64,000 nt of DNA from NCBI RefSeq assembly GCF_023516595.1, contig NZ_JAMGBG010000019.1:124001-188000 (forward strand). Reading direction: 5' to 3'. Position numbers and translations under genes: made by a program. Shown here in pieces: positions 8,784-19,412 of this stretch. A model generated the notes under the pieces. It was not told where the DNA came from and did no database searches. It was given only the letters and a program-made list of their open reading frames with translations. Position 1 is the stretch's first letter, and every line of letters begins with the position of its first letter. The DNA is from Streptomyces neyagawaensis. Its GTDB lineage: Bacteria; Actinomycetota; Actinomycetes; Streptomycetales; Streptomycetaceae.

Positions 8784-9452
8784 TTGCACCGCCGTCGTCG
8801 CACCGCGCTCGTCCTCTCCGCCGCGATCGCCGCCGCGGCTCCCCTCCTGACCGCCTGCGGGAGCGACGCGCATCCAGGCGCCGCGGCCGTCGTCGGCAGC
8901 GAGCGGATCACGGTCGCGCAACTGGAGAACCGGGTGAACGACGTGCGCACCGCCCAGCGCGCCGCCAGCGGCGACGACGCCCAGTACCAGCGCCTCGTCG
9001 CCCAGACCGGCACCCTCACCCGCAACACGCTGAACGGCATGGTCCTGGAGAAGGTCCTCGACCGGGCGCTCGAGGACGCCGGTGTGACCGTCACCCGCAA
9101 GGAAGTCCAGCAGTACCGTTCCGACCTGGAGCACGAGGCGGGCGGCTCCGAGGCGCTGGAGGCGGCCTGGCTCCAGCAGTACAGCGTCGCTCCCGAGCAC
9201 CTGGAGGAGAGCCTCCGCAGCGACGTCGAGGTCCAGAAGCTCGCCGGCGCGCTCGGCGCCGACATGAACAGCCCCGAGGGCGGCACCGTCTTCTGGAAGG
9301 CGATGGCCGACGCGTCCGAGAAACTCGGCGTCGACCTCAACCCGCGCTACGGCTCCTGGGGCGTCGCCCAGGACGGCCGGCTCGGCCTGGCGGACAGCAA
9401 GACGCCGTGGGTCCGCGAGGTCACGAAGGCGACCCAGCAGCAGCCGACCTGA
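8784..9452 (+). CDS. SurA-like lipoprotein
   Basis: The 222-residue lipoprotein has a basic N-terminus, a hydrophobic signal and a lipobox (LLTACG, Cys near residue 24). The mature part matches the N-terminal chaperone domain of SurA/PrsA-type proteins ('AAVVGSERITVAQLENRV...LNGMVLEKVLDRALEDAGVTVTRKEV'). It has no PPIase domain, so an extracytoplasmic folding role without isomerase activity is likely. TTG at 8784 is the start because GGGAGG sits at 8773-8778 and the signal begins there. It sits directly upstream of mazG, an order I recall from other Streptomyces. Confidence 0.8.
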   Translation: MHRRRRTALVLSAAIAAAAPLLTACGSDAHPGAAAVVGSERITVAQLENRVNDVRTAQRAASGDDAQYQRLVAQTGTLTRNTLNGMVLEKVLDRALEDAGVTVTRKEVQQYRSDLEHEAGGSEALEAAWLQQYSVAPEHLEESLRSDVEVQKLAGALGADMNSPEGGTVFWKAMADASEKLGVDLNPRYGSWGVAQDGRLGLADSKTPWVREVTKATQQQPT

Positions 9453-9610
9453 CCCGCTCGGCGAGGGCCCACCGACGACCGTCGCCGCACCGCGGTCCGC
9501 CGCCTCCCGACCGCACGCCGCGGCATGGCGGCCCCTGCCTGTGGATGCACGCCGACCCCTGCCTGTGGATAACTTCGGGGGTCGTCGGTGGCGTGGGTTA
9601 CGTTCGTGGG

Positions 9611-10615
9611 GTGAACGCACACCGTCCCGACGACGCCCCCGACACCGCGGACCCCGCCCCCGGCCCCGGCAGGGTCGTCCTGCTCACCACCAGCCACCGT
9701 GTCGCACCCGGTCTGCTCTCCTGGCCCGCCTGGCAGGCCCTGCGCGGCGCCGACCGCGTCCTGTGCGCGGACGAGGCCCACCCGCAGCTGCCCTATCTGC
9801 GGGAGGCCGGCATCACGGTCGAGCAGGCCGCCCCGACCGCGGAGGAGCTGGTCGACGTCTGCGTCGGCGACCGCACCGTGGTCGTCGTGGCGACCGCCGA
9901 GGGCGAACCCCGCCTCACCGACGGCCTGGCCCGCCTCGCCGGCTCCGGCCGCCTGCGGATGCCGTCACTGGAGCTCCTCCCCGCCTCCTACGACCTCCCC
10001 GGCGCCCGCCTCCTCGACCTGATCCAGGTCATGGACCGCATCCGCGAGGAATGCCCCTGGTCCTCCCGCCAGACCCACAAGGGCCTCGCCAAGTACGGCA
10101 TCGAGGAGGCCTACGAACTGGTGGAGGCGATCGAGGAGGGCGACCGGGACGAACTCCGCGAGGAACTGGGCGACGTCCTCCTCCAGGTCGTCTTCCACTC
10201 CCGGATCGCCGAGGAGGACCCCGAGGCGCCCTTCTCCATCGACGACGTCGCCGCCACCATCGTCACCAAGCTCATCCACCGTCACCCCCATGTCTTCGGC
10301 GACGCGACCGCCACCACACCGGAGGAGGTCAAGGAGCACTGGCTGCGTACCAAGGCCGTCGAGAAGCGGCGTGAGTCGGTCACCGACGGCATACCCCTCG
10401 GCCAGCCCGGCCTGGCGCTCGCCTCGAAGCTCGCGTCCCGTGTCCGCACGGCCGACCTGGACGTCCCGCTCCCCGCGGGCGACGGCATCGGGTACGCGCT
10501 GCTGGCGATGGCCGTGCGGGCCGAGGCCGAGGGCGTCGACCCGGAGGCGGCACTCCGGGCGGCCGCCCGCTCGTACCGCGACGCCGTGCGGGCAGCCGAA
10601 GGGCTGGACGCTTAG
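9611..10615 (+). CDS. mazG: MazG nucleoside triphosphate pyrophosphohydrolase
   Basis: The product is 334 residues. The C-terminal 230 are a MazG domain: 'LLDLIQVMDRIREECPWSSRQTHKGL', the metal-binding EEAYELVEAI and 'ELREELGDVLLQVVFH' acids, then a second partial MazG half. It hydrolyses NTPs to NMP plus pyrophosphate as house-cleaning or stringent-response control. The N-terminal 100 residues resemble the tetrapyrrole-methylase-like extension of some MazG proteins. The GTG has no visible ribosome binding site, but a TACGTT -10-like hexamer ends seven bases before it, so a leaderless transcript is plausible. Two TGTGGAT motifs, resembling DnaA boxes, lie just upstream. Confidence 0.9.
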   Translation: MNAHRPDDAPDTADPAPGPGRVVLLTTSHRVAPGLLSWPAWQALRGADRVLCADEAHPQLPYLREAGITVEQAAPTAEELVDVCVGDRTVVVVATAEGEPRLTDGLARLAGSGRLRMPSLELLPASYDLPGARLLDLIQVMDRIREECPWSSRQTHKGLAKYGIEEAYELVEAIEEGDRDELREELGDVLLQVVFHSRIAEEDPEAPFSIDDVAATIVTKLIHRHPHVFGDATATTPEEVKEHWLRTKAVEKRRESVTDGIPLGQPGLALASKLASRVRTADLDVPLPAGDGIGYALLAMAVRAEAEGVDPEAALRAAARSYRDAVRAAEGLDA

Positions 10616-10657
10616 TACCGTTGTCCTCACGGGTGGTCGCGACGCGTGGGGGCTTGA

Positions 10658-12769
10658 GTGGGGCGGGAGTCGGACGAGGAGACCGGGGGCAAGCGGTCCG
10701 TGGAAGCCACCGGCAGCAGGTCCATCGCTGCCGGGGGCAACATCGGCAACGCCTACACCGGCAACGCCACCGGCATCGTCATCCAGGCCGGCCACATCGG
10801 CCACCTCTCGCAGGGGCCCTCGGCCGACGAACGCCCCGCCGCAGCCCGCGAGGACCGCGCCACCGGCGCCGAGCACGACCGGCACGGCAGCGTGCTCGAC
10901 CCGGCCGCGTGGCAGCCGGTCGGCGAGGTGGAGCCGCTCGAGTTCGGCGTGGGCCCGACCCGGCGCATACCGGGACAGCCCGAGGTGCCGCCGTACGTGC
11001 CGCGCGACTGCGACGACGCCCTGCGCGCCGAACTCGCCCACAGCGGACTGGTGCTGGTCCTCGGCGAGCGGTACGTGGGCAAGTCGTACACGGCGTGGCA
11101 CGGGGTGCGGTCGCTGGAGGGGTACCGGCTGTACGCCCCCGACCCGGGGGAGGACCTGCGGGAGGTGCTCGCCGCGCTGAAGGGCGTGCCCGGCAAGTAC
11201 GTCGTCTGGCTGGACGAGTTGACCGACCACCTCGGCGAGGGCGGGCTGGACCGGAGGCTGTTGGGGCCGCTCGCCCGCCTCGGCGTGGTGCTGCTCGGCA
11301 CGATGCGCTCCGAGGAGTACTACCAGCGCCGGATGATGAGCGACCCCATCGGCCTCGCCCTGAACCAGGCCCGCACGGTCGAGGTTCCGCGGAAGTGGAG
11401 CGACGCCGAGCTGGAGCGCCTCAAGGATCTCGACGACCCGCGCGCGTACCCGGCGTACATGTGGAGCGGCGAGGAGGGCGCCGCGTCGTACTTCGCGATC
11501 GGGCACACCATGTACGACGAGTGGCGGCGGCCGGGGACGAAGGTGGAGCATCCGCGCGGACAGCTGCTGGTCCGGGCCGCCGTCGACCTGGCGCGGTGCG
11601 GAGTGAAGGGCGCCGTACCGACGGAGCTGCTCCGACAGGTGCAGGAGCAGTACGGCACGGAGGAACGCGAGTCGTTCGAGGACGCCCTCACCTGGGCCAC
11701 GACCCGCATGTTCGGGGTCTCGGGCCTGCTCGTGGCCGGTGAGGAGCACCGCACCTGGCGGGCGTACGGGGCGCTGGTCGCCGGGGCGGAGGCCCTGCGT
11801 GCGGAGGATCTGCGCGCGGAGGACCTGGAGCCGGTGCCGGACGCGGTGTGGTGGCTGTTGCTGGACGCGGCGGAGGGCGGCGCGCGGATCGACCGCGAGG
11901 CCGTGCTGGACGCGGCCCGCGCGGCGCTGCGCCCGCGGATCGAGGCGGGCGAACCGGACCTGATGGTCGCCCTCGCCGAGCGTGTGGGCGGGGAGGAACG
12001 CGCGGACCTGATCCGCCGGGCCGCGGAGGCCGGGCACCGCGAGGCCGCCGAGGAGTGGGCGGCGCACCTGGTCGATGCCGGGGACGAGGCGGCCGCGATC
12101 CGGTATCTGGAGATCGCCGCGCAGGGCGGAAGCGTCGAGGCGGCGCGTGAGGCGGGGCGGTTGCACCGCGAGCGCGCGGAGGCGCTGCTGCGGACGGCGG
12201 CCGAGGCGGGGGACGGGGCGGCTGCGCACGAGTTGGGCGATCTGCTGCTGGGCTACGGTCGGGGCGACGCGTTCCGCTGGTTCGTCAGGGCGGTCCGGGC
12301 CGGTCACGAGGAGGCGGCCACCAGCCTGGGCCGGGCGCTGTACTACCGGAACAGCCCGGACGCGGAGTTCTGGCTCCGCCGCGGTGCCGCGCTCGGCGAC
12401 GCCCACGCCGTCCACTCGCTCGCCGCGTACCTGCACCGCGTCGGCGACCACGACGAGGAGGCGGAGCGGCTCTTCCGCGAGGCGAAGGAGGCGGGCCATC
12501 CTGCCGCGTCCCGCAGTCTCGGCGCTCTCCTCCTCCGTATGGGCAACGGCCCCTGGGACGAGGTCACGCGGCTGCTCCAGGAGGACGCCGCGCAGGGCAG
12601 CGGCGACGCCGCCTACTGGCTGTCGCTGCACCACCGCAAACGCGGCGACACCGACGAGGCCGACAAGTGGCTGCACCGGGCCGCCGAACTGGACCACTAC
12701 TTCGCGATGCGCGCCCTGGGCCTGCTGCCCGTTCCCCCCGGCGACCAGCCCGATACCGTCGACGAGTGA
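10658..12769 (+). CDS. P-loop NTPase with Sel1/TPR-like repeats (STAND-like)
   Basis: The 703-residue product begins with a Gly/Ala/Asn-rich stretch (SIAAGGNIGNAYTGNATG), a motif seen at the N-termini of several Streptomyces NTPase and conflict proteins. A P-loop follows (GERYVGKSY, near residue 145), with a Walker B-like strand VVWLDEL about 50 residues later. From about residue 400 there are many Sel1/TPR-like helical pairs ('AAEAGHREAAEEWAAHLVDAGDEAAAIRYLEIAAQGG', and so on). This layout fits a STAND-type signalling ATPase with a repeat sensor. No effector domain is recognised, so function is unknown. Its stop overlaps the GTG of the P450 gene. Confidence 0.7.
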   Translation: MGRESDEETGGKRSVEATGSRSIAAGGNIGNAYTGNATGIVIQAGHIGHLSQGPSADERPAAAREDRATGAEHDRHGSVLDPAAWQPVGEVEPLEFGVGPTRRIPGQPEVPPYVPRDCDDALRAELAHSGLVLVLGERYVGKSYTAWHGVRSLEGYRLYAPDPGEDLREVLAALKGVPGKYVVWLDELTDHLGEGGLDRRLLGPLARLGVVLLGTMRSEEYYQRRMMSDPIGLALNQARTVEVPRKWSDAELERLKDLDDPRAYPAYMWSGEEGAASYFAIGHTMYDEWRRPGTKVEHPRGQLLVRAAVDLARCGVKGAVPTELLRQVQEQYGTEERESFEDALTWATTRMFGVSGLLVAGEEHRTWRAYGALVAGAEALRAEDLRAEDLEPVPDAVWWLLLDAAEGGARIDREAVLDAARAALRPRIEAGEPDLMVALAERVGGEERADLIRRAAEAGHREAAEEWAAHLVDAGDEAAAIRYLEIAAQGGSVEAAREAGRLHRERAEALLRTAAEAGDGAAAHELGDLLLGYGRGDAFRWFVRAVRAGHEEAATSLGRALYYRNSPDAEFWLRRGAALGDAHAVHSLAAYLHRVGDHDEEAERLFREAKEAGHPAASRSLGALLLRMGNGPWDEVTRLLQEDAAQGSGDAAYWLSLHHRKRGDTDEADKWLHRAAELDHYFAMRALGLLPVPPGDQPDTVDE

Positions 12770-14100
12770 CCAACCAGCCCCACCCGCCGCACTCCCAGCC
12801 GCAGCCGCACACCCAGCCGCAGCCGCCCCCCGGCCAGGTCCCCGCCCCGGCCCCGGCCCCCGCCCTGTTCACCTGGGAGTTCGCCACCGACCCCTATCCC
12901 GCCTACGCCTGGCTCCGTGAGCACGCGCCCGTGCACCGTACGAAGCTGCCCAGCGGTGTGGAGGCCTGGCTGGTCACCCGGTACGCCGACGCCAAGCAGG
13001 CCCTCGCCGACCAGCGTCTGTCCAAGAACCCGGCGCACCACGACGAGCCCGCGCACGCCAAGGGCAAGACCGGTATCCCCGGTGAGCGCAAGGCCGAGTT
13101 GATGACGCACCTGCTGAACATCGACCCGCCGGACCACACCCGGCTGCGCCGCCTCGTCTCCAAGGCCTTCACGCCGCGCCGGGTCGCCGAGTTCGCCCCC
13201 CGGGTCCAGGAGTTGACGGACGACCTCATCGACCGGTTCGCGGAGAAGGGCGAGGCCGACCTCATCCACGAGTTCGCCTTCCCGCTGCCCATCTACGCGA
13301 TCTGCGACCTGCTCGGCGTCCCTCGCGAGGACCAGGACGACTTCCGGGACTGGGCGGGCATGATGATCCGGCACGGCGGCGGCCCGCGCGGCGGCGTCGC
13401 GAGGTCGGTGAAGAAGATGCGCGGCTATCTCGCGGACCTCATCCACCGCAAGCGCGAGGCGCTGCCCGCCGAACCCGGCCCCGGCGAGGACCTCATCTCC
13501 GGTCTCATCCGCGCTTCGGACCACGGTGAGCACCTCACCGAGAACGAGGCCGCCGCCATGGCCTTCATCCTTCTGTTCGCCGGTTTCGAGACCACCGTCA
13601 ACCTCATCGGCAACGGCACCTATGCCCTCCTCACCCACCCCGAGCAGCGCGCCCGGCTCCAGACCTCCCTCGCCGCGGGCGAGACCGCCCTGCTGGAGAC
13701 CGGTGTCGAGGAACTCCTCCGCTACGACGGCCCCGTGGAGCTGGCCACCTGGCGGTTCGCCACGCAGCCGCTCACCGTCGGCGGGCAGGACGTCGCCCCC
13801 GGCGACCCGGTGCTGGTCGTCCTCGCGGCGGCCGACCGAGACCCGGCACGCTTCGCCGCCCCCGACACCCTCGACCTGTCCCGCCGCGACAACCAGCACC
13901 TCGGATACGGCCACGGCATCCACTACTGCCTGGGCGCGCCCCTCGCCCGCCTGGAGGGGCAGACCGCGCTGGCGACGCTCCTCACCCGCCTGCCCGACCT
14001 GCGGCTCTCCGCCGACCCGGCCGACCTGCGCTGGCGGGGCGGGCTCATCATGCGCGGACTGCGCACCCTTCCCGTCGAGTTCACACCGCGTCAGGGCTGA
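12766..14100 (+). CDS. Cytochrome P450
   Basis: The 444-residue soluble P450 has an unusual Pro/Gln/His-rich N-terminal extension (about 40 residues). The I-helix oxygen-binding motif is AGFETT. The K-helix ExxR (EELLRYDGP) and the heme loop LGYGHGIHYCLG, with the axial Cys, are present. The general reaction is NAD(P)H-driven monooxygenation via ferredoxin. From its place between a Sel1 protein and rpf/eno, it is probably the conserved CYP107U-type enzyme of this locus; that equivalence is from memory. No ferredoxin gene is adjacent. The GTG start overlaps the upstream stop. Confidence 0.88.
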   Translation: MTNQPHPPHSQPQPHTQPQPPPGQVPAPAPAPALFTWEFATDPYPAYAWLREHAPVHRTKLPSGVEAWLVTRYADAKQALADQRLSKNPAHHDEPAHAKGKTGIPGERKAELMTHLLNIDPPDHTRLRRLVSKAFTPRRVAEFAPRVQELTDDLIDRFAEKGEADLIHEFAFPLPIYAICDLLGVPREDQDDFRDWAGMMIRHGGGPRGGVARSVKKMRGYLADLIHRKREALPAEPGPGEDLISGLIRASDHGEHLTENEAAAMAFILLFAGFETTVNLIGNGTYALLTHPEQRARLQTSLAAGETALLETGVEELLRYDGPVELATWRFATQPLTVGGQDVAPGDPVLVVLAAADRDPARFAAPDTLDLSRRDNQHLGYGHGIHYCLGAPLARLEGQTALATLLTRLPDLRLSADPADLRWRGGLIMRGLRTLPVEFTPRQG

Positions 14101-14188
14101 TGAACGGCCCGTGCCCCTATCAGGAACAGCGACTGAAGGTGACACACCCTCAAGTTCGTGATCTTCACGTGATCTCCGCTGCATTAAC

Positions 14189-14218
14189 TTGTGACAACTG
14201 ATCGTCTACGGCTACGTT
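14189..14218 (+). promoter_or_regulatory. Candidate promoter for the first rpf gene
   Basis: TTGTGA (14189-14194) and TACGTT (14213-14218) are separated by 18 bases, about 70 bases before the ATG. A short palindromic stretch, CGTGATCTTCACG, lies upstream at about 14157-14169 and could bind a regulator. Confidence 0.4.
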
Positions 14219-14288
14219 CACACGTCAGTGCGAAGGGTGTCGTCACATCCCTCGCGCAGATCTCTGCTGTCGCGTGAAAGGCAACCGC

Positions 14289-15308
14289 ATGCTCTCCGGG
14301 AACGGTCGTCACCGTCGCCCCCGTCAGGCTCCGGCACTCCTCGTCGCGGCCGGAGTGACAGGCTCCGCCATCGCCATCCCGCTCCTCGGCGCCACCGGCG
14401 CCAGTGCGGCCAGTGGAACCACCTGGGACCAGGTGGCGGAGTGCGAGAGCGGTGGCTCCTGGAGCGCGGACACCGGGAACGGGCGCTACGGCGGCCTCCA
14501 GATCTCCCAGGGCGACTGGGAGAACCATGGTGGCCTCGACTACGCGACCAGCCCCGACCAGGCCAGCCGTTCGCAGCAAATCGCGGTCGCCGAGAGAATC
14601 CTCGACGACCAGGGTGTGGGCGCCTGGTCGACCTGTGGACTCCTCCACAACCTCGACGGCGACTCCGCCTCGGCCGACGTGGACACCGGCGTGGCGGGGG
14701 ATTCGTCCAGCTCGGGTGATTCATCCGGTTCGTCCGACTCGTCGGACAACTCCACCAAGTCCAGTGACTCGTCGGATTCCGCCACATCATCGGATTCGTC
14801 CGGTTCATCCGATTCATCCCCCCGTGCTTCCGGGGGCTCCACCAAGGCCGACGCGGACGCGGGCGACTCCTCCGAGTCCTCGGACTCCGACCGTGCCGGC
14901 GGTGCACAGGGATCCGACAGCTCGGTCGAGGCCGACGCCAAGAGCGGTGACTCGGACAACTCCACGCCGGGCGACACCCCTTCCACCAGCGGCGATGCCG
15001 ACGCCGGCACCGGTCGCCACCGTGGCGCCAGCGCCGAGGAAGGCGTCCACACCGACGTGGCCGACTCCCGCGGTGACGCCTCCACCGGCCGTCATGCCTC
15101 CCGCGGCGGTGACGCGTCCCGCGAGGCCGTCGACGGCTCGTACACCGTCCGTCCCGGGGACAGTCTGACGGCCATCGCCGACTCACTTGAGCTGAGCGGC
15201 GGGTGGCGGGAGCTGTACGCCGAGAACGAGGGCACGGTCGGAACCGACCCGGACCTCATCCTTCCCGGTCAGACCCTGGAAGTCGGTGCCGAAACGGGCG
15301 AAAAGTAG
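14289..15308 (+). CDS. Resuscitation-promoting factor with Ser/Asp linker and LysM
   Basis: The product is 339 residues. A signal peptide (cleavage near ASAAS) leads to an Rpf lysozyme-like domain (about 40-120) with catalytic Glu in 'VAECESGGSW'. A linker of about 150 residues is very rich in Ser, Asp and Gly (SSGDSSGSSDSSDNS and similar). A C-terminal LysM domain ('YTVRPGDSLTAIADSLELSGGW...LILPGQTLEVG') follows. It is a secreted peptidoglycan hydrolase in spore germination and dormancy exit. ATG 14289 is preferred because GAAAGG lies seven bases upstream. The low-complexity linker is likely a wall-spanning spacer. Confidence 0.92.
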   Translation: MLSGNGRHRRPRQAPALLVAAGVTGSAIAIPLLGATGASAASGTTWDQVAECESGGSWSADTGNGRYGGLQISQGDWENHGGLDYATSPDQASRSQQIAVAERILDDQGVGAWSTCGLLHNLDGDSASADVDTGVAGDSSSSGDSSGSSDSSDNSTKSSDSSDSATSSDSSGSSDSSPRASGGSTKADADAGDSSESSDSDRAGGAQGSDSSVEADAKSGDSDNSTPGDTPSTSGDADAGTGRHRGASAEEGVHTDVADSRGDASTGRHASRGGDASREAVDGSYTVRPGDSLTAIADSLELSGGWRELYAENEGTVGTDPDLILPGQTLEVGAETGEK

Positions 15309-15439
15309 CGGCAGTTCAGGTCACGGTTCGCCCCTTAATGCCCGTTTTGATCTCGGTGGGAGATGAATCACAGACCCCCTGATCGTCTTTGAAATTCGGC
15401 GAATCACGTGTTTACGGTCGTGACCGCTCGCCACAGCGG

Positions 15440-16387
<948 letters not shown>

Positions 16388-16407
16388 CGGCCGGTTCCGG
16401 ACGGTCG

Positions 16408-16437
16408 CCGCGGCCGGACCCCTGGGGTCCGCCGCGG
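16408..16437 (+). terminator. Hairpin after rpfA
   Basis: CCGCGG plus CCGGACCCC pairs with GGGGTCCG plus CCGCGG around a one-base loop centre, starting about 20 bases past the rpfA stop. The stem is long and GC-rich with no T-tract. Confidence 0.55.
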
Positions 16438-16562
16438 CCGGGCCGGGACCGCGGTTCGGCCGGGCCGAAAAGAGGCCGCTCCCCGGCTGAACCCGGATCC
16501 GCTCACAGCCGTGTCCTCCTGAGTGAAGACCTCGTGAGGGCCGTCCCCCGTCCCCACGGGCT

Positions 16563-16609
16563 CCCCGCCCCGGTGCGCATTCCCCCGTACGCACCGGGGC
16601 GGGGTTTTT
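16563..16609 (+). terminator. Strong intrinsic terminator upstream of eno
   Basis: A perfect 15-bp stem (arms 16563-16577 and 16590-16604) is followed by TTTTT, the best intrinsic terminator in the window. It lies 175 bases after rpfA and 200 before eno and isolates eno from rpfA. The rest of the 420-base gap (16388-16808) shows no gene. Confidence 0.85.
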
Positions 16610-16745
16610 CTGTGTCCGGGGCCGCCGTGCTCCTCCTTCTGTTCACTTTCCCGCCCACCCCCCTTTGTTCCGGGCTGGAACAATGGGTACGGTCTGTCTG
16701 TCCACGGGACGGTCGGTCGGCTGCCGACGGCCCCGGGGCGGTTAG

Positions 16746-18190
<1,445 letters not shown>

Positions 18191-18219
18191 CCCGTAGGGC
18201 GGCAGTAGGAAGCGTCGCA

Positions 18220-18264
18220 CGTACGTCCCCGTACCCGGTCCCGTACCGTGTGCGGGGACGTACG
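18220..18264 (+). other. Hairpin in the eno-ftsB-like intergenic space
   Basis: A 12-bp perfect inverted repeat (CGTACGTCCCCG, arms 18220-18231 and 18253-18264) lies about 33 bases before the next ATG. It could attenuate or process the eno transcript, or be a regulator site. There is no T-tract. Confidence 0.5.
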
Positions 18265-18296
18265 CACGTAGGGCCCGTAGGAAGGGGAAGTGGGAC

Positions 18297-18773
18297 ATGC
18301 CCGTGAAGGACCGGGACCGTTTCTCCACCGCGACCCGGCTGAAGCTGCTCGGCGAGCAGACGGCCGCCCGGGTCTACCGCTCCCAGACCCGGCGCCAGGC
18401 CCGCCGCTCCCGGCTCACCGGCCGGGCCGCGCTGCTCGCCCTCGTCCTCTGCTCGATGATCGTGGCCCTCGCCTACCCCATAAGGCAGTACGTCTCCCAG
18501 CGCGCCGAGATCGCCGACATGCGGCGCCAGCGCCAGGAGGCGCGCGAGCGCGTCGAGGAGCTGCGCGACCTCAAGGCGCGCTGGCAGGACGACGCGTACG
18601 CCGAGCAGCGCATCCGGGAGCGGCTGCACTACGTCATGCCGGGCGAGACCGGCTACACCATGATCGACCCGGACGCGGCGAAGCAGTCCCGCACGACGCA
18701 GGGGGCGGCCCACCTCCCCTGGTACACCAACGTCTGGGACGGGGTCGACAAGGCCGACGCCGCCGCCCAGTAA
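18297..18773 (+). CDS. FtsB/DivIC-like septum formation initiator
   Basis: The 158-residue bitopic membrane protein has a basic cytoplasmic N-terminus, one transmembrane helix (about 40-62, ALLALVLCSMIVALAYPI), then an extracytoplasmic coiled coil (about 68-105, 'QRAEIADMRRQRQEARERVEELRDLKARWQDD') and the conserved 'AEQRIRERLHYVMPGE' end of FtsB/DivIC. It is part of the divisome with FtsL and FtsQ, acting in sporulation septation in Streptomyces. GGAAGGGGAAG precedes the ATG. It follows eno and heads a small operon with the DUF501 and Ppx genes. Confidence 0.9.
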   Translation: MPVKDRDRFSTATRLKLLGEQTAARVYRSQTRRQARRSRLTGRAALLALVLCSMIVALAYPIRQYVSQRAEIADMRRQRQEARERVEELRDLKARWQDDAYAEQRIRERLHYVMPGETGYTMIDPDAAKQSRTTQGAAHLPWYTNVWDGVDKADAAAQ

Positions 18774-18806
18774 CCGACCAGAGCTCCAGAGGACTTACGT
18801 ACAGGT

Positions 18807-19412
18807 ATGGACACGCCCCCGCCCTCCACCCCGCGCACCGAGCCCACCGACGCGGACGTCGAGGCCTTCCAGCAGCAGCTCGGGCGCCCGCCGCGCGGAC
18901 TGCGCGCGATCGCGCACCGGTGCCCGTGCGGGCAGCCGGACGTCGTCGAGACGGCGCCGCGCCTGCCGGACGGGACGCCGTTCCCGACGACGTACTACCT
19001 GACGTGTCCGCGGGCCGCCTCCGCGATCGGCACGCTGGAGGCGAACGGCGTGATGAAGGAGATGACGGAGCGGCTGGCGACGGACCCCGAACTCGCCGCC
19101 GCCTACCGGGCCGCCCACGAGGACTACATCGCCCGCCGGGACGAGATCGAGGTCCTGGAGGGCTTCCCGAGCGCGGGCGGCATGCCGGACCGGGTGAAGT
19201 GCCTGCACGTCCTCGTGGCGCACTCGCTGGCCGCCGGCCCCGGGGTGAACCCGCTGGGCGACGAGGCGATCGCGATGCTGCCGGAGTGGTGGGCGAAGGG
19301 ACCGTGCGTGATTCCCGCGGGGCCGCCGGAAGGTGAGGGCTGGAATGTGGACGCGAGTGAGTCGGGCTACTTCGCGTCCAAGCCCGTCGACCCGGAGGAG
19401 GACGCCAAGTGA
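18807..19412 (+). CDS. DUF501 family protein
   Basis: The 201-residue cytoplasmic protein of the DUF501 family has conserved 'LGRPPRGLRAIAHRCPCGQPDVVET', 'PFPTTYYLTCP' and 'VKCLHVLVAHSLAAGPGVNPLGDEA' blocks. The CPCG and Cys/His residues suggest a metal site. Family function is unknown, but it is almost always encoded between the FtsB-like and Ppx/GppA genes in actinobacteria, as here. Its stop overlaps the GTG of the next gene by four bases, indicating coupled translation. Confidence 0.9.
   Translation: MDTPPPSTPRTEPTDADVEAFQQQLGRPPRGLRAIAHRCPCGQPDVVETAPRLPDGTPFPTTYYLTCPRAASAIGTLEANGVMKEMTERLATDPELAAAYRAAHEDYIARRDEIEVLEGFPSAGGMPDRVKCLHVLVAHSLAAGPGVNPLGDEAIAMLPEWWAKGPCVIPAGPPEGEGWNVDASESGYFASKPVDPEEDAK

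Noticed and set aside
9965-12697. A 910-codon minus-strand open frame across mazG and the NTPase gene
   Set aside because: It spans two well-supported plus-strand genes. The composition is Arg/Gly/Val-rich and there is no ribosome binding site or motif.
14218-15186. Arg/Ser-rich minus-strand frame opposite the first rpf gene
   Set aside because: It is an antisense image of the Ser/Asp repeat codons in the Rpf linker, with no independent support.
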